DNA from: an uncultured Oscillospiraceae bacterium
GTDB taxonomy: Bacteria > Bacillota > Clostridia > Oscillospirales > Oscillospiraceae
Reading direction: 5' to 3'
DNA length: 64,000 nt
Assembly (NCBI GenBank): GCA_944382965.1
Contig: CALWOA010000003.1
Span: forward strand, 79,155 to 143,154
Shown here: positions 44,048 to 53,202 of the stretch, one piece after another
How the letters are laid out: the number at the start of each line of letters is the position of its first letter
Position numbering within the stretch: position 1 is the stretch's first letter
Notes under the pieces: model-generated
Told to the model about the DNA's origin: nothing
Database searches by the model: none
The model's input: the letters and a program-made list of their open reading frames with translations, nothing else
Translations under genes and position numbers: made by a program

Positions 44048-45973
44048 TTACTTCTCCTGCACGCTGTTGGGAAACAGTCGGGCATCGGTATGGGGCAGGA
44101 AGCAGGCTGCCACGAAAGAATCCATGTATCCAGGATAGGTACTCAGTTCCAGATAGGTCATGTTGGCGGCCACCTCGGCGGTCTTGGCGGCGGCTTCATC
44201 GCTGACCACCATAGCGTAGGCACCGCTGAGGGAGGAGTTGCCGATGTAATGGAACTTGCTTAGGTCCACATCCGGGAACATGCCGATATTTACCGCATTT
44301 TTCATATTGATGCCGCTGCCGATGCCGCCGGCAACATAGACGCTGTCAATCATATCCACCGTCATATCCACGCTCTTGAGCAGGGTGTCAATGGCGGAGA
44401 AAATAGCGCCCTTGGCCCGGATAAAGTTGTCGATATCCACTTCGTTGATGGAAATTTCCCGACCGGTTTCGCTCTCCTCTGCGTGTGCCAGCACAAAGCG
44501 GCCCATACCGTGGCTGTCCCGTTTCACCCGGCTGCCCTCCCGGACAAACAGGCCCTTGGCATTGATGATGCCGGTGCGGAACAATTCGGAAATGATGTCG
44601 ATGATGCCGCTGCCGCAGATACCTACCGCCTTCTGTCCCTCGTCACCAACAATGCTTAAGGTGGGTTCCATGGTAGCTTTGTCAATGGTACAGGCCTCCA
44701 CCGCACCGTCGGTGGCACGCATGCCGCAGGAAATGTCGCCGCCTTCAAAGGCTGGACCTGCCGAGCAGGCGCAGCTCATCAGGAAGTCCCGGTTGCCGAA
44801 CACGATTTCGCCGTTGGTGCCCAGATCAATGAACAGGCTCATTTCATCCTTGTCCCAGATCCCGGAAGCCAGAGTACCGGCGGTGATGTCACCTCCGACG
44901 TAGGAGCCGATGTTGGGCGCAATCAGCACCGGAGCCACAGGGTTTGCCAGCAGGTTTACATCCCCTGCCCGCATTCCCTCCCAGGAGAAGAAGCTGGGAA
45001 CATACGGCTCCATCCGGACGGACTCAGCGTCCACGCCCACAAACAGGTGGTTCATGGTGGTGTTGGCGCCCACAGCCAGGCGAAGGATATCCCGTTTGGT
45101 AATGCCGGCGCTCTTGCACAGGTTGCCTAAGATAGGGTTCAGGGTTTCCTTGATAATGGCCTTTTGCAGTTTCACCCGTCCGCCAGGGTGTCCCTGCTCG
45201 ATGATCCGGTTGATGACGTCGGCGCCGTAGCGAATCTGGCCGTTGCCGGAGGAACCTTTGGCCAGAATCTTGCCGGTGGCCAGATCTGTCAGCACCATGG
45301 TCACGGTGGTAGTACCGATATCGATGGCGGCACCTACAATGGCGGTATCATCTTTGCCGCAGATTTCCATGCAGCAGAAGGTATCTTCCTTGCGGTAGCC
45401 CTTGACGCAGACGGAGAAATTCTCTTCCCGCAGCGTGGCAGCCAGCTTCACCATCACGCAGAAGGGAATCTCCACATGGGATACCCCCAGAGCATCCTCA
45501 ATGGCCCAGGTCAGCCGTTCGTTATCCGGCATGGTATCTTCCAAAGTGGGTGCAGCCAGGTCCAGCTGCACTGCCAGGAAGGAATTTTCAAAATGGATGC
45601 CGCTTTCCTTCAGCTGTTCCTGGCATTCCTGGAAAATGGCAATCTCCTTGGGACTGCTCAGGTCAGCGGTTTTCATCCGGGACTGATATGCGCTGGCAAT
45701 ATCCGGCACAAACACAGTGCAGTCGCCTACAATTCGGCTGTTGCAGCTGAGCCGCCAGCCGGCTTCGTACTCTTCGTCACTGATATGGCGGCTCTGTATG
45801 GACTCCAACTCTCCCTCTACCAGCTGAACACGGCATTTGCCGCAGGAGCCGTTGCCGGAGCAGGGCGCGTCAATGGCCACGTTGGCCCGCCGGGCCAGTT
45901 CCAGCAAATTATCTCCGGCGTTGCAATCGATGGTTACGGGATTGGCTCCCTGGATTTGGAAAGTTACTTTCAT
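44048..45973 (-). CDS. acsV: Corrinoid protein reductive activator (RACo/AcsV type)
   Basis: The 641-residue protein has an N-terminal [2Fe-2S] ferredoxin domain with Cys38, Cys44, Cys47 (CSGNGSCGKC) and Cys77, a linker region, and a large C-terminal ASKHA ATPase domain (DUF4445) with AIDIGTTTVTMVL, GANTTMNHLF, SLFIDLGTNGEIV and GSGIID. In acetogens this protein uses ATP to drive electrons uphill and re-reduce inactive Co(II) corrinoid iron-sulfur protein to Co(I). The nearby acsC-E and acsD support that partner; RamA-type activators of methyltransferase corrinoids have a different Fe-S arrangement. AAAGGA precedes the start. Confidence 0.9.
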   Translation of the reverse strand: MKVTFQIQGANPVTIDCNAGDNLLELARRANVAIDAPCSGNGSCGKCRVQLVEGELESIQSRHISDEEYEAGWRLSCNSRIVGDCTVFVPDIASAYQSRMKTADLSSPKEIAIFQECQEQLKESGIHFENSFLAVQLDLAAPTLEDTMPDNERLTWAIEDALGVSHVEIPFCVMVKLAATLREENFSVCVKGYRKEDTFCCMEICGKDDTAIVGAAIDIGTTTVTMVLTDLATGKILAKGSSGNGQIRYGADVINRIIEQGHPGGRVKLQKAIIKETLNPILGNLCKSAGITKRDILRLAVGANTTMNHLFVGVDAESVRMEPYVPSFFSWEGMRAGDVNLLANPVAPVLIAPNIGSYVGGDITAGTLASGIWDKDEMSLFIDLGTNGEIVFGNRDFLMSCACSAGPAFEGGDISCGMRATDGAVEACTIDKATMEPTLSIVGDEGQKAVGICGSGIIDIISELFRTGIINAKGLFVREGSRVKRDSHGMGRFVLAHAEESETGREISINEVDIDNFIRAKGAIFSAIDTLLKSVDMTVDMIDSVYVAGGIGSGINMKNAVNIGMFPDVDLSKFHYIGNSSLSGAYAMVVSDEAAAKTAEVAANMTYLELSTYPGYMDSFVAACFLPHTDARLFPNSVQEK

Positions 45974-46021
45974 ACACGCAAGTCCTTTCGGTTAGATTTT
46001 ATTAAACTATCACCCGGTGGG

Positions 46022-47356
46022 TTATTCCTTCGGTTGAATCGCAGTAATGGAATTTAAGCCATAGTATCTGGCCATATCATTGTTCGGCCATTCGTCAGGA
46101 GATTTTGTGTCCAAATATTTTATTTCAAACACCGGACTTTGCTCCGTAGAACCCACTACATTTTCTAATTCAATATCCAGTTTTCCCTGATCCTTACACG
46201 CATAAATGTACGCTTCATTGTTTTTCATGCGCACATAGTTGTCCCGGATATCTGCAACTCCCACCAAAAAATCAGGTATGCACACAATAAGCGTCACCGC
46301 CATAATACATACCCCAGCGGTTCGGTATCGCAAATTTTCCAGCAGAGAATACAATGCAATTCCATCTGCGGCGACCAGGAAAATCACCGCGCTGGCTGCC
46401 GTCCGCTCTTTATAATAGCTGGCAAAAACCATAATGAAATTGGCTGCCAAAGAGCCTGCCAGGAATGCCAACGAAAGCAAATTCCTTTTCAGATCTGTTC
46501 TCTGGGATATGTTCAGGATCAGCATGACCGCATACGCAAGCAGAAGAATACCAAATTCTTCGTATACTTCCACTGCCCGGATCAGGTTTTGAAACAATAC
46601 ATAGAAAGACATTTCCGCTGCCTTATTCTCCAGTTGGGCAGGGGCCATATAGATACTGATATAACCCATGCAGGCACACAATACGGCAACGAACACATAG
46701 CCGCTGACGTTCCGTTTCCGAAAAAACGCCGTCATAGCCGTCAGCAGCATGGCAATAAAGATTGCTGCGGCAGAAGTGTTTTCATAGTAAGCCCCCGCAG
46801 CAAATGCCAGAAGTAAAAATCCAGCCTTTTTCCATCCTCCAGACAGCAGCTCGCCGCTTTCGGCACAGAACATCCGTATAAACGGCAAAAGAAACAGCAG
46901 GCAAACCACAATTCCCCATAGGTAATTGCAGGAACCATCCTGCCATAGGTTCACTTGTCCAAACAAAGGCTGATACATCCAGATTGCAGAAAAAACGACG
47001 GCCGAAAAAAATGCATTCCGCTTCACACCATATCCACTTATATAGCAAAGCAGCGCAATCTGCGCCGTAAACATACCGGCATTGACAATGTCAAAAACCC
47101 ATCTGGGCAGGATTGCAAAGAACTGCACAAAACTATGTGCAATCAGTCGGCCATTGGAAATTCCCGCATGCGCCTGCATAGATGGAATGATTTGCAGGAC
47201 ACTTTCCATGGGTTTTCCATCAGCAAAACTAAAAAAATAGGTATAATCATCCGCCAAATAAAGCGTATGCATATTCAAAAGCAGCATCAACAGGAAGATA
47301 CACCCCAAACTGATCCTGTGTATTCTTCCTGGTTGAATCCACTTGCGTAACTTCAT
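46022..47356 (-). CDS. Polytopic membrane protein (DUF6056/GtrII-like)
   Basis: The ~444-residue protein has about eleven membrane segments and an early ADDYTYF motif of the kind seen in DUF6056 and other GT-C-like membrane proteins involved in surface glycan assembly. The C-terminal ~80 residues are soluble. Base composition is visibly more AT-rich than its neighbours and codon use is less biased. It interrupts the run of corrinoid-pathway genes, so it is probably a later arrival without a role in that pathway. The start at 47356 has GGAG 11 bases upstream; family assignment is tentative. Confidence 0.68.
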   Translation of the reverse strand: MKLRKWIQPGRIHRISLGCIFLLMLLLNMHTLYLADDYTYFFSFADGKPMESVLQIIPSMQAHAGISNGRLIAHSFVQFFAILPRWVFDIVNAGMFTAQIALLCYISGYGVKRNAFFSAVVFSAIWMYQPLFGQVNLWQDGSCNYLWGIVVCLLFLLPFIRMFCAESGELLSGGWKKAGFLLLAFAAGAYYENTSAAAIFIAMLLTAMTAFFRKRNVSGYVFVAVLCACMGYISIYMAPAQLENKAAEMSFYVLFQNLIRAVEVYEEFGILLLAYAVMLILNISQRTDLKRNLLSLAFLAGSLAANFIMVFASYYKERTAASAVIFLVAADGIALYSLLENLRYRTAGVCIMAVTLIVCIPDFLVGVADIRDNYVRMKNNEAYIYACKDQGKLDIELENVVGSTEQSPVFEIKYLDTKSPDEWPNNDMARYYGLNSITAIQPKE

Positions 47357-47450
47357 TGTGAAAACGACTCCTTCTTTGCCGCAATTTCTCCAACTACCAT
47401 AAGGCTCTTCCAATTTTCGTGCTGCATCAAGCCATTGGTTGGGGAATTTT

Positions 47451-47882
47451 TTATTGCCTGGCTTTGCTATTTTTCTTTTGACTGACCTTTTGCCTCAGCT
47501 GTTTCACCAACTCCGGAAATCCCTCCGAAGCGTTGCACAGCGTATACTCCTGATCTGCTACGATGGTTATTTTCCACATTTTTTTGGAGGAAGTCGTTGC
47601 TTTTCCGGTGCTGTCAAAGCCCTGAAGCTTTTTGATTTTGCCAAAGGGAATGGCCAGAAAACCATCCTTGGTATCCAGCAGCAGACGGCGGGAGGTCAGA
47701 ATCCAGCGGCTGCCATGGTTGGGGCAGATTACTTTAACGTTCTCCCGGGGCTGCAGCACCGTCTCCAGCTTCCGGGTAAAATCCCGCTCTTTTCGTTTGC
47801 GCTTTTTCACAACGGCAGACCGGATAGCCAGCGCCGCAAGAATCACTGCGGCAAATCCGGACAAATACTGCCAATATTCCAT
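47451..47882 (-). CDS. Membrane-anchored protein with PH-like domain
   Basis: The 143-residue product has one N-terminal membrane segment (residues 5-22), a basic stretch (KKRKRKERDF) and a ~90-residue domain with NHGSRWILTSRRLLLDTKDGFLAIPFGKIKKLQGFDS, the pattern of bacterial PH-like (bPH) domains. GAGAGGAAC precedes the start at 47882. It lies after the acsC-E terminator, so it may be separately transcribed. Function unknown. Confidence 0.7.
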   Translation of the reverse strand: MEYWQYLSGFAAVILAALAIRSAVVKKRKRKERDFTRKLETVLQPRENVKVICPNHGSRWILTSRRLLLDTKDGFLAIPFGKIKKLQGFDSTGKATTSSKKMWKITIVADQEYTLCNASEGFPELVKQLRQKVSQKKNSKARQ

Positions 47883-47915
47883 TGTGCGTTCCTCTCCTGG
47901 GGTAAGATACAAAGG

Positions 47916-47942
47916 GGCTGGGAGGGAGGTTCCCTCCCAGCC
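47916..47942 (-). terminator. Terminator after acsC-acsE
   Basis: Perfect 11-base stem GGCTGGGAGGG / CCCTCCCAGCC with a five-base loop; minus-strand flank CCTTTGT has only a short T-tract. Confidence 0.65.
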
Positions 47943-47981
47943 GTAAATGCGTGGGATTTGTTCTGTTACAGCAGTCCAGCC

Positions 47982-50258
47982 TTACAGATCCAGGTAGGAG
48001 TCGGAGTACAGAACGTGGTTCTTGAAGATATCGCAGGACTTGATGGTCTCCATCAGGCGCAGGTCGCAGGGGTTGACGATAGCGGAGGTCAGGCCCTGCA
48101 TCATAGCCATGGCAACCAGAGCGGAGTCCATGATGGGACGGACGTTCTTGGGAGCGCCGTTGGAGTTGTTGGACAGACCGCCGGTGGACTTCAGGCCTTC
48201 GTCAGCGAACAGCTTGATGGCGTTCAGCACGTCCATCTGCTTGTCCTGCATGCCCTTGACAACCAGGAACAGGGGGTCAAACCACAGGTCGTCGGAGGTC
48301 ATGCCCAGACTCAGGCCGCGCTCGAGCATGTTGTGGCAGTGCTTCATGCGCTCTTCATTGTCCTTTGCAATGCCGTCGGCAGAGCACAGGGCGATACAGA
48401 TCGCGTCGTTGGCAGCAGCCAGGTCGATGTAGGAGATACGGGAGCCGGCGTCAGCAGAGTTGACGATGGGCTTGCCGTTGGCACGGTTGTAGACCTTGAT
48501 ACCGGCTTCGATAGCCTTCTTGTTGGCGGTATCCAGAGCCAGAGGCACATTGTTGAAGTTCTCCTGCAGCAGCTTGACAGCCCACATCATACGCTCGGGA
48601 CCATCCTTCTCAGCAGGTCCGATGTTGACGTCCAGGTAGGTAGCGCCGGCAGCGATCTGCTCAGCAGCACGCTTCAGAATAGGAGCGGGATCGCGCTCGT
48701 CCATAGCCTTGCGGATAGCGGGAGAGATGCAGTGGATCCGTTCGCCGATGGTGACGAAGGTCTTGCTCTCGGGGTTGTGGCCCTTGTAGGTAACACCCAT
48801 GTCCACAACTTCGATGGCGGGCACCTTGGTAGCCAGCAGCTCGTCGAAGGACAGCTCCTTGACCTCTTCGGCGGGAGCAGCAGCGGCGCGGGCGGCAGCC
48901 TCAGCGGCAGCAACCTTGGCAGCGGCTTCGTATTCCTTATCCTTCATGTACTTGGGCAGCTGCACAGCCTCGGTAGGACCAACAACCACGTGCCAGTCAG
49001 GCAGCTTCTCCTGAATCTCGCCCTTCATAACGGCAACCTTGCCGGGGATGATCAGGGTACGGTTCTTGATCTTGTTAGCGATGTCCAGCTCCTCGAAGGT
49101 CTTCTTGACGGAGGAGGAGGAGAACTTGCCGGCAGCCCAGGCAGTCAGAACGGACATGCCGGAAGCGTCGGTGATGATCAGGTTCACAGGCTGGTTGGAA
49201 CGCTCCAGTTCGCCGGAAACCAGGAAGTAGGTCAGAGCGAAGTCCACGGTCAAAGCGCAGGGGCTGTTCTCATCGGCGCCGTTCAGGGGGTAGATCTTGG
49301 CTTCCACCTTCATGGGCTTCTGAGGATCGGTGAAGATGTTCTGACGCAGACCGTACAGAGGCAGAGCCTGAGCGTAGGTCATGTTCTCCATGACGATGAT
49401 GGAAGCGTACCTCTCCACGAACATGGAAGCGTAAGCGGTCTGCAGGCGGTCGTCGCCCTGAGCCAGCTTGGCCAGGTTCACGATGGAGGGATAGCCGAAG
49501 GAACGGTCGCCGTCCTTCAGAGCGGTGCGGCGCACCAGAACAGCATTGGCCAGGGTCTCCTTGGCGGTCTTGCCGGTGACATCCAGAACCAGGTTCTTGT
49601 TGCCCTTGGCTTCCAGATTCTTCACGGTGTCGTACAGATCGGACAGGTTCTCAGCCCAGACGCCCAGGGTCACACCGGCAGCGGTGGCGACCTCGTTCAG
49701 AGCTTCCCAGTTGGCGGGAGTAGCGCCGTCCAGGATCACGTCCTTGCCGGCAACTGCCAGAGCAGCCTTGGCGCACTCAGCGTCCCAGCACTCCAGTACC
49801 AGGCTGCGGCCGGTAGCAGCAGCCTTCTCCACCAGCTTGGTGTAAGCAGCGGCGTCGCTGCCGGTGTTGCGGACGAACAGGAATTCAACGTACATCCGCT
49901 CGCCGATACGCTCGTAGTCAACCTTTGCCATTTCAGCCAGCTTGGCGTCAACCTCAGCCTCGCTCATGTCGGTGCTGATGGCAACGGCAAACAGGTTCTT
50001 ATTAACCAGGGTCTTCTCGTGACGGTACAGAACAGTCTCGCCGCCCATCTTGTGATCACCGACGGTGATGGTCTTCATGGGAGGTGCGGTCTGCTCGTTG
50101 AGCATTGCCTTCGCCTCGTCAGAGAAGTAGGGGCACTTGTCAATGGAAACAGCGCCCTGAGCCACCTTCATGCAGAAAGCCATACAGGTGGGGCTGCCGC
50201 ACTCCTTACAGTTCTTCTTAGGAGACAGCTTAAAAATGTCAAGACCTTTCAAAGCCAT
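47982..50258 (-). CDS. AcsC-AcsE fusion: corrinoid iron-sulfur protein large subunit joined to methyl-THF methyltransferase
   Basis: The 758-residue protein joins two Wood-Ljungdahl proteins usually made from separate genes. Residues 1 to ~440 are AcsC: an N-terminal [4Fe-4S] domain with Cys17, Cys20, Cys25 and Cys42 (CKECGSPTC...KCP), a TIM-barrel core and the corrinoid-binding C-terminal region. Residues ~443-467 form an Ala/Glu-rich helical linker. Residues ~490-758 are AcsE: GERIHCISPAIRKAMDERDP, YLDVNIGPAEKDGPERM, LALDTANKKAIEAG, VNSADA, DPLFLVV and GLSNNSNG, the dihydropteroate-synthase-like barrel that binds methyl-THF. The fusion would tether methyl donor enzyme and corrinoid acceptor. 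No stop or frameshift is seen between the halves, and bias in codon use suggests high expression. Confidence 0.93.
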   Translation of the reverse strand: MALKGLDIFKLSPKKNCKECGSPTCMAFCMKVAQGAVSIDKCPYFSDEAKAMLNEQTAPPMKTITVGDHKMGGETVLYRHEKTLVNKNLFAVAISTDMSEAEVDAKLAEMAKVDYERIGERMYVEFLFVRNTGSDAAAYTKLVEKAAATGRSLVLECWDAECAKAALAVAGKDVILDGATPANWEALNEVATAAGVTLGVWAENLSDLYDTVKNLEAKGNKNLVLDVTGKTAKETLANAVLVRRTALKDGDRSFGYPSIVNLAKLAQGDDRLQTAYASMFVERYASIIVMENMTYAQALPLYGLRQNIFTDPQKPMKVEAKIYPLNGADENSPCALTVDFALTYFLVSGELERSNQPVNLIITDASGMSVLTAWAAGKFSSSSVKKTFEELDIANKIKNRTLIIPGKVAVMKGEIQEKLPDWHVVVGPTEAVQLPKYMKDKEYEAAAKVAAAEAAARAAAAPAEEVKELSFDELLATKVPAIEVVDMGVTYKGHNPESKTFVTIGERIHCISPAIRKAMDERDPAPILKRAAEQIAAGATYLDVNIGPAEKDGPERMMWAVKLLQENFNNVPLALDTANKKAIEAGIKVYNRANGKPIVNSADAGSRISYIDLAAANDAICIALCSADGIAKDNEERMKHCHNMLERGLSLGMTSDDLWFDPLFLVVKGMQDKQMDVLNAIKLFADEGLKSTGGLSNNSNGAPKNVRPIMDSALVAMAMMQGLTSAIVNPCDLRLMETIKSCDIFKNHVLYSDSYLDL

Positions 50259-50279
50259 TGTATGTATCCTCCTTCCGAA

Positions 50280-51221
50280 TTAGACAAGTTCCGTGATGAA
50301 CTTCTTGATGGTAGCAATGGCAGCGGGATGGCGCATAATCACAGCGTCAGCACCGCCGGTCAGGTTGGCAGCGGCAGTGGAGACTTCCATCTCGATCGCG
50401 CGCTCTTCCTGGCAGCCCCAGGCGGGTTCATCTTCTTCGGAAGCGGTGGACTCCTTCACGCTCCAGCTGTCGGGAGACACGGGAGCCACAATGGGCATCT
50501 GCAGATCGGCATCGGACTGAGCCAGAGCAGCCAGACGGACACGGTCCAGAGTGGAAGCCACATACTCGAAGCCGTAGCCAACAGCAGCGGTACCAATGTT
50601 CATAACGATGTTTTCAGGAGCGATGGACAGGCCCTTGAGCATGATGTTCAGCTGCTTAGCCAGGTTGATATCGTCAGCGGTTTCAGCGCCGACCTTCTGG
50701 CCGTAAGCCAGAACAGCGGAAGCACCTACGGTCTTGTAGTCCTCGTTCTTAGCGGACATGACCAGGATGTTCTTGCCCTGCAGAGCCTCGGAGATCTTGG
50801 AGAACAGCTCTCCGTCCTTCTCCATGTTCTTGCAGCCCATGATGACGATGGGCATGGAAACAGCCTCGGCAACAGCCTTGGCATCCGCCACGCACTCGGC
50901 AACGGAGCGGTTGGCGCCGTTGGGGTCAGCAGACTCAAAGTGCAGGCACAGGAAATCAACACCGGGCATGGTCTCGGCCTTCTTGGCGTAGTCAGCCATG
51001 GTGGTGCAGCCAGCGTAGAACTCCTTCAGAGCGGGAGCGTTCCAGGAACCCGCCAGGTCGGAAATTTCTACACCAATCTTGGGTGCGTTTTCGATGGGTG
51101 CATCGAAGGTGTAAAACGGCATCACGTTCTGGCCGCCGATGACGATTGCCTTGTCACCGGTGCCCAGGGTCACGGCATTGATCTTGCCGCTGAAGGGAGC
51201 CGTCTTGGGAGTGAAAGCCAT
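50280..51221 (-). CDS. acsD: Corrinoid iron-sulfur protein small subunit
   Basis: AcsD pairs with AcsC to hold the corrinoid that carries the methyl group. The 313-residue TIM-barrel protein shows the family segments TLGTGDKAIVIGGQNVMPFYTFD at the start, VDFLCLHFESADPNGANRS, IGTAAVGYGFEYVAST and the conserved WGCQEERAIEMEVSTA. It ends 21 bases before acsC-E, consistent with matched synthesis of the two subunits. A GGGGGAT site precedes the start. Length is normal for AcsD. Confidence 0.95.
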   Translation of the reverse strand: MAFTPKTAPFSGKINAVTLGTGDKAIVIGGQNVMPFYTFDAPIENAPKIGVEISDLAGSWNAPALKEFYAGCTTMADYAKKAETMPGVDFLCLHFESADPNGANRSVAECVADAKAVAEAVSMPIVIMGCKNMEKDGELFSKISEALQGKNILVMSAKNEDYKTVGASAVLAYGQKVGAETADDINLAKQLNIMLKGLSIAPENIVMNIGTAAVGYGFEYVASTLDRVRLAALAQSDADLQMPIVAPVSPDSWSVKESTASEEDEPAWGCQEERAIEMEVSTAAANLTGGADAVIMRHPAAIATIKKFITELV

Positions 51222-51317
51222 AATGAATTATCCCCCTTGTTATTTGATAAATAAAATGGACTTTTTAATCATGCGCCCCGCATAAGGCAAAGCGCAGCAA
51301 TTACGAAAATAGTCGGC

Positions 51318-52085
51318 TTACAGGCCGATTTTCTGCATGATTTCCTTCAGTGCGGTCTTCATGGGGTCGTTTTCCGGCAGGCGGGCAGAGGGGCTTCCGT
51401 CACAGTCGCAGCGGTAAACCGCTTCGTCGTGAGGCAGCACGCCGAACAGCTTCAGGCCGTGCTTTTCAATCTCTTCCCGGATGCCGTCATCCAGAGCGCC
51501 GTCCGGTGCCCGGTTGATGATCAGACCCATCTGGCCGGGATTCAGGTTCATTTCCCCAATCATCTCGGCAATCCGTGCCACTGCCTGGACGCCCCGGCGG
51601 GAGCAGTCGGAGATCAGCAGCATGGTGTCCACATGGGGCAGGGTTCCCCGGGCGATGTGCTCCAGGCCTGCCTCATTGTCCATGACCACGTAGGAATAGT
51701 TGGCGGCATACTTTGCCACCTGGGACTGGAGCACGCCGTTGACATAGCAATAGCAGCCCTTGCCCTGGGTCCGACCCATGACCAGCATATCAAAGTCGTC
51801 ATCCTCGATCAGGGCGGAACTGAACTTCAGCTCGGCGTATTCGGCTTTGGTCATGCCCTTGGGGATGGTGCCTTTCAGCTCTGCCTGTGCCATTTCCTCC
51901 CGGATCTGGCCCAGAGAGGTCTCCACCTCCACGCCCAGAACTTCGTTCAGGTTGGAGTTGGCATCGGCGTCCACCACCAGGACGGGGCCGTTCTTCTTTT
52001 TGCACAGGTAGTCAATCAGCATGCCGCAGGTGGTGGTTTTGCCCACACCGCCCTTACCGGCAACGGCAATGGTATGAGGTGCCAT
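51318..52085 (-). CDS. cooC: CooC-type nickel-insertion ATPase for CODH/ACS
   Basis: CooC-family MinD-like ATPases help load nickel into carbon monoxide dehydrogenase or acetyl-CoA synthase. The 255-residue protein has the deviant Walker A AGKGGVGKTT (residues 8-17), VVDADANSNL, and the GCYCYVN segment whose Cys-x-Cys pair binds the metal across the dimer. VVMDNEAGLEHIARGT is also typical. Its presence implies a CODH or ACS enzyme somewhere in the genome, although none is in this window. It lies between metF and acsD; GGAG precedes the start. Confidence 0.92.
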   Translation of the reverse strand: MAPHTIAVAGKGGVGKTTTCGMLIDYLCKKKNGPVLVVDADANSNLNEVLGVEVETSLGQIREEMAQAELKGTIPKGMTKAEYAELKFSSALIEDDDFDMLVMGRTQGKGCYCYVNGVLQSQVAKYAANYSYVVMDNEAGLEHIARGTLPHVDTMLLISDCSRRGVQAVARIAEMIGEMNLNPGQMGLIINRAPDGALDDGIREEIEKHGLKLFGVLPHDEAVYRCDCDGSPSARLPENDPMKTALKEIMQKIGL

Positions 52086-52129
52086 AGTTTCGGTTCTCCT
52101 TAAGATAGAAAATTGCGTAAAATCAGGTT

Positions 52130-52161
52130 ACGAATCCTGCCCCCGAAGGGGCAAGATTCGT
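52130..52161 (-). terminator. Hairpin between metF and cooC
   Basis: 14-base stem ACGAATCTTGCCCC / GGGGCAGGATTCGT with one mismatch-type pair and loop TTCG. No T-tract; it could act as a processing or partial-attenuation signal. Confidence 0.55.
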
Positions 52162-52181
52162 TTGGTATGGAACTGAGGCGA

Positions 52182-53111
52182 TTAGATCAGGTCCAGCAGG
52201 CCGGCTTCCTTGGCGATGTAGGCAACATCCTCGTACTTGTTCAGTGCGTACAGGTGGATGCCGTTGATGCCGCAGGCGCGGTACTCGTCGATCTGGTTGA
52301 TGGTGTACTCGATACCAGCAGCCTTGAAGGAGGCCTTCTTGCCCTCTACGTCGGCATCGAAGGGATCCTTGACGAAGGGGTTGGGGAAGATCCAGTTCTT
52401 GGAGATGATCTCACACAGGGCACGGGGCATGACGCAGCCGTTGCGGGACAGAGCCATGTTGATGGTGGCAGCCTGGTCCAGGATGGGCATGATACCCACG
52501 TCCACCGGCATCCAGATGCCTGCGGCACGGATGGCGTCCAGCCAGTAACGGAACTGATCCATATCCCAGCACAGCTGAGTCATGATGTAGTCAGCGCCGT
52601 TGTCCTGCTTCTGCTTCAGGAAGGCGATGTCTGCTTCCAGGGAACGGCAGGCAATGTGGCCCTCGGGGGAACCAGCAACTGCGATGGTGAACTTGTCGCC
52701 GAACTCCTGACGAACGAACTTAACCAGCTCGGTAGCGTAATGCAGGTCGCCGCCGGTGCCGGTCCAGCCGAAGGGCAGGTCGCCGCGCAGGGCCAGCATG
52801 TGGTTGATGCCATGGTCCAGGTAGGTCTGCAGCTGTTCCTTGATGCCTTCCTTGGTGTTGCCGATGCAGGTGAAATGGGTCACGCCGGTGGTCTTGCCGT
52901 CCTTGACGATCTTGTCCAGGACTTCCAGGTTCTTGCCGACATTGGTGCCGCCTGCGCCGTAGGTGCAGGAGATGTAGTCGGGGTTCAGGGTGTACAGCTG
53001 GTCCAGAACGCCGCCTTCACCGCACAGTTTCTCCATGCCCACATCCGTCTTGGGAGGGAACACCTCGAAAGAGAACGCAGCGCGCTTGTCCAGGATATCC
53101 ATAACAGACAT
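52182..53111 (-). CDS. metF: Methylenetetrahydrofolate reductase
   Basis: Reduces 5,10-methylene-THF to 5-methyl-THF, the substrate of AcsE. The 309-residue protein is the compact bacterial type with FSFEVFPPK at the start, THFTCIGNT, HMLALRGDLPFGW, GADYIMTQLCWD and MPVDVGIMPIL, forming the FAD-binding barrel. No metV partner follows it here. It is first in the minus-strand acs cluster, behind a promoter with an overlapping palindrome; an AGGAGG site precedes the start. Besides the acs pathway it could serve methionine synthesis. Confidence 0.95.
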   Translation of the reverse strand: MSVMDILDKRAAFSFEVFPPKTDVGMEKLCGEGGVLDQLYTLNPDYISCTYGAGGTNVGKNLEVLDKIVKDGKTTGVTHFTCIGNTKEGIKEQLQTYLDHGINHMLALRGDLPFGWTGTGGDLHYATELVKFVRQEFGDKFTIAVAGSPEGHIACRSLEADIAFLKQKQDNGADYIMTQLCWDMDQFRYWLDAIRAAGIWMPVDVGIMPILDQAATINMALSRNGCVMPRALCEIISKNWIFPNPFVKDPFDADVEGKKASFKAAGIEYTINQIDEYRACGINGIHLYALNKYEDVAYIAKEAGLLDLI

Positions 53112-53183
53112 ACTTTTTTACCTCCTAATATTTACATCAATGGATAACGGTATATCATCGCATGGGCGCACTGCGTCCATATC

Positions 53184-53202
53184 GATACAACGATATCGTA
53201 TC
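53184..53202. promoter_or_regulatory. Palindrome overlapping the metF/acs promoter
   Basis: GATAC (53184-53188) and GTATC (53198-53202) flank a perfect CGATATCG (53191-53198). It overlaps the -10 and start region and is a candidate operator. Confidence 0.5.

Noticed and set aside
47439-51254. 1271-codon plus-strand open frame across acsC-E and acsD
   Set aside because: It spans two real minus-strand genes and their gap; repetitive Gly/Leu/His composition shows it is a shadow of codon bias.
52130-52161. tRNA or known riboswitch between metF and cooC
   Set aside because: It is a single long hairpin with a TTCG loop; no cloverleaf or known aptamer motif.
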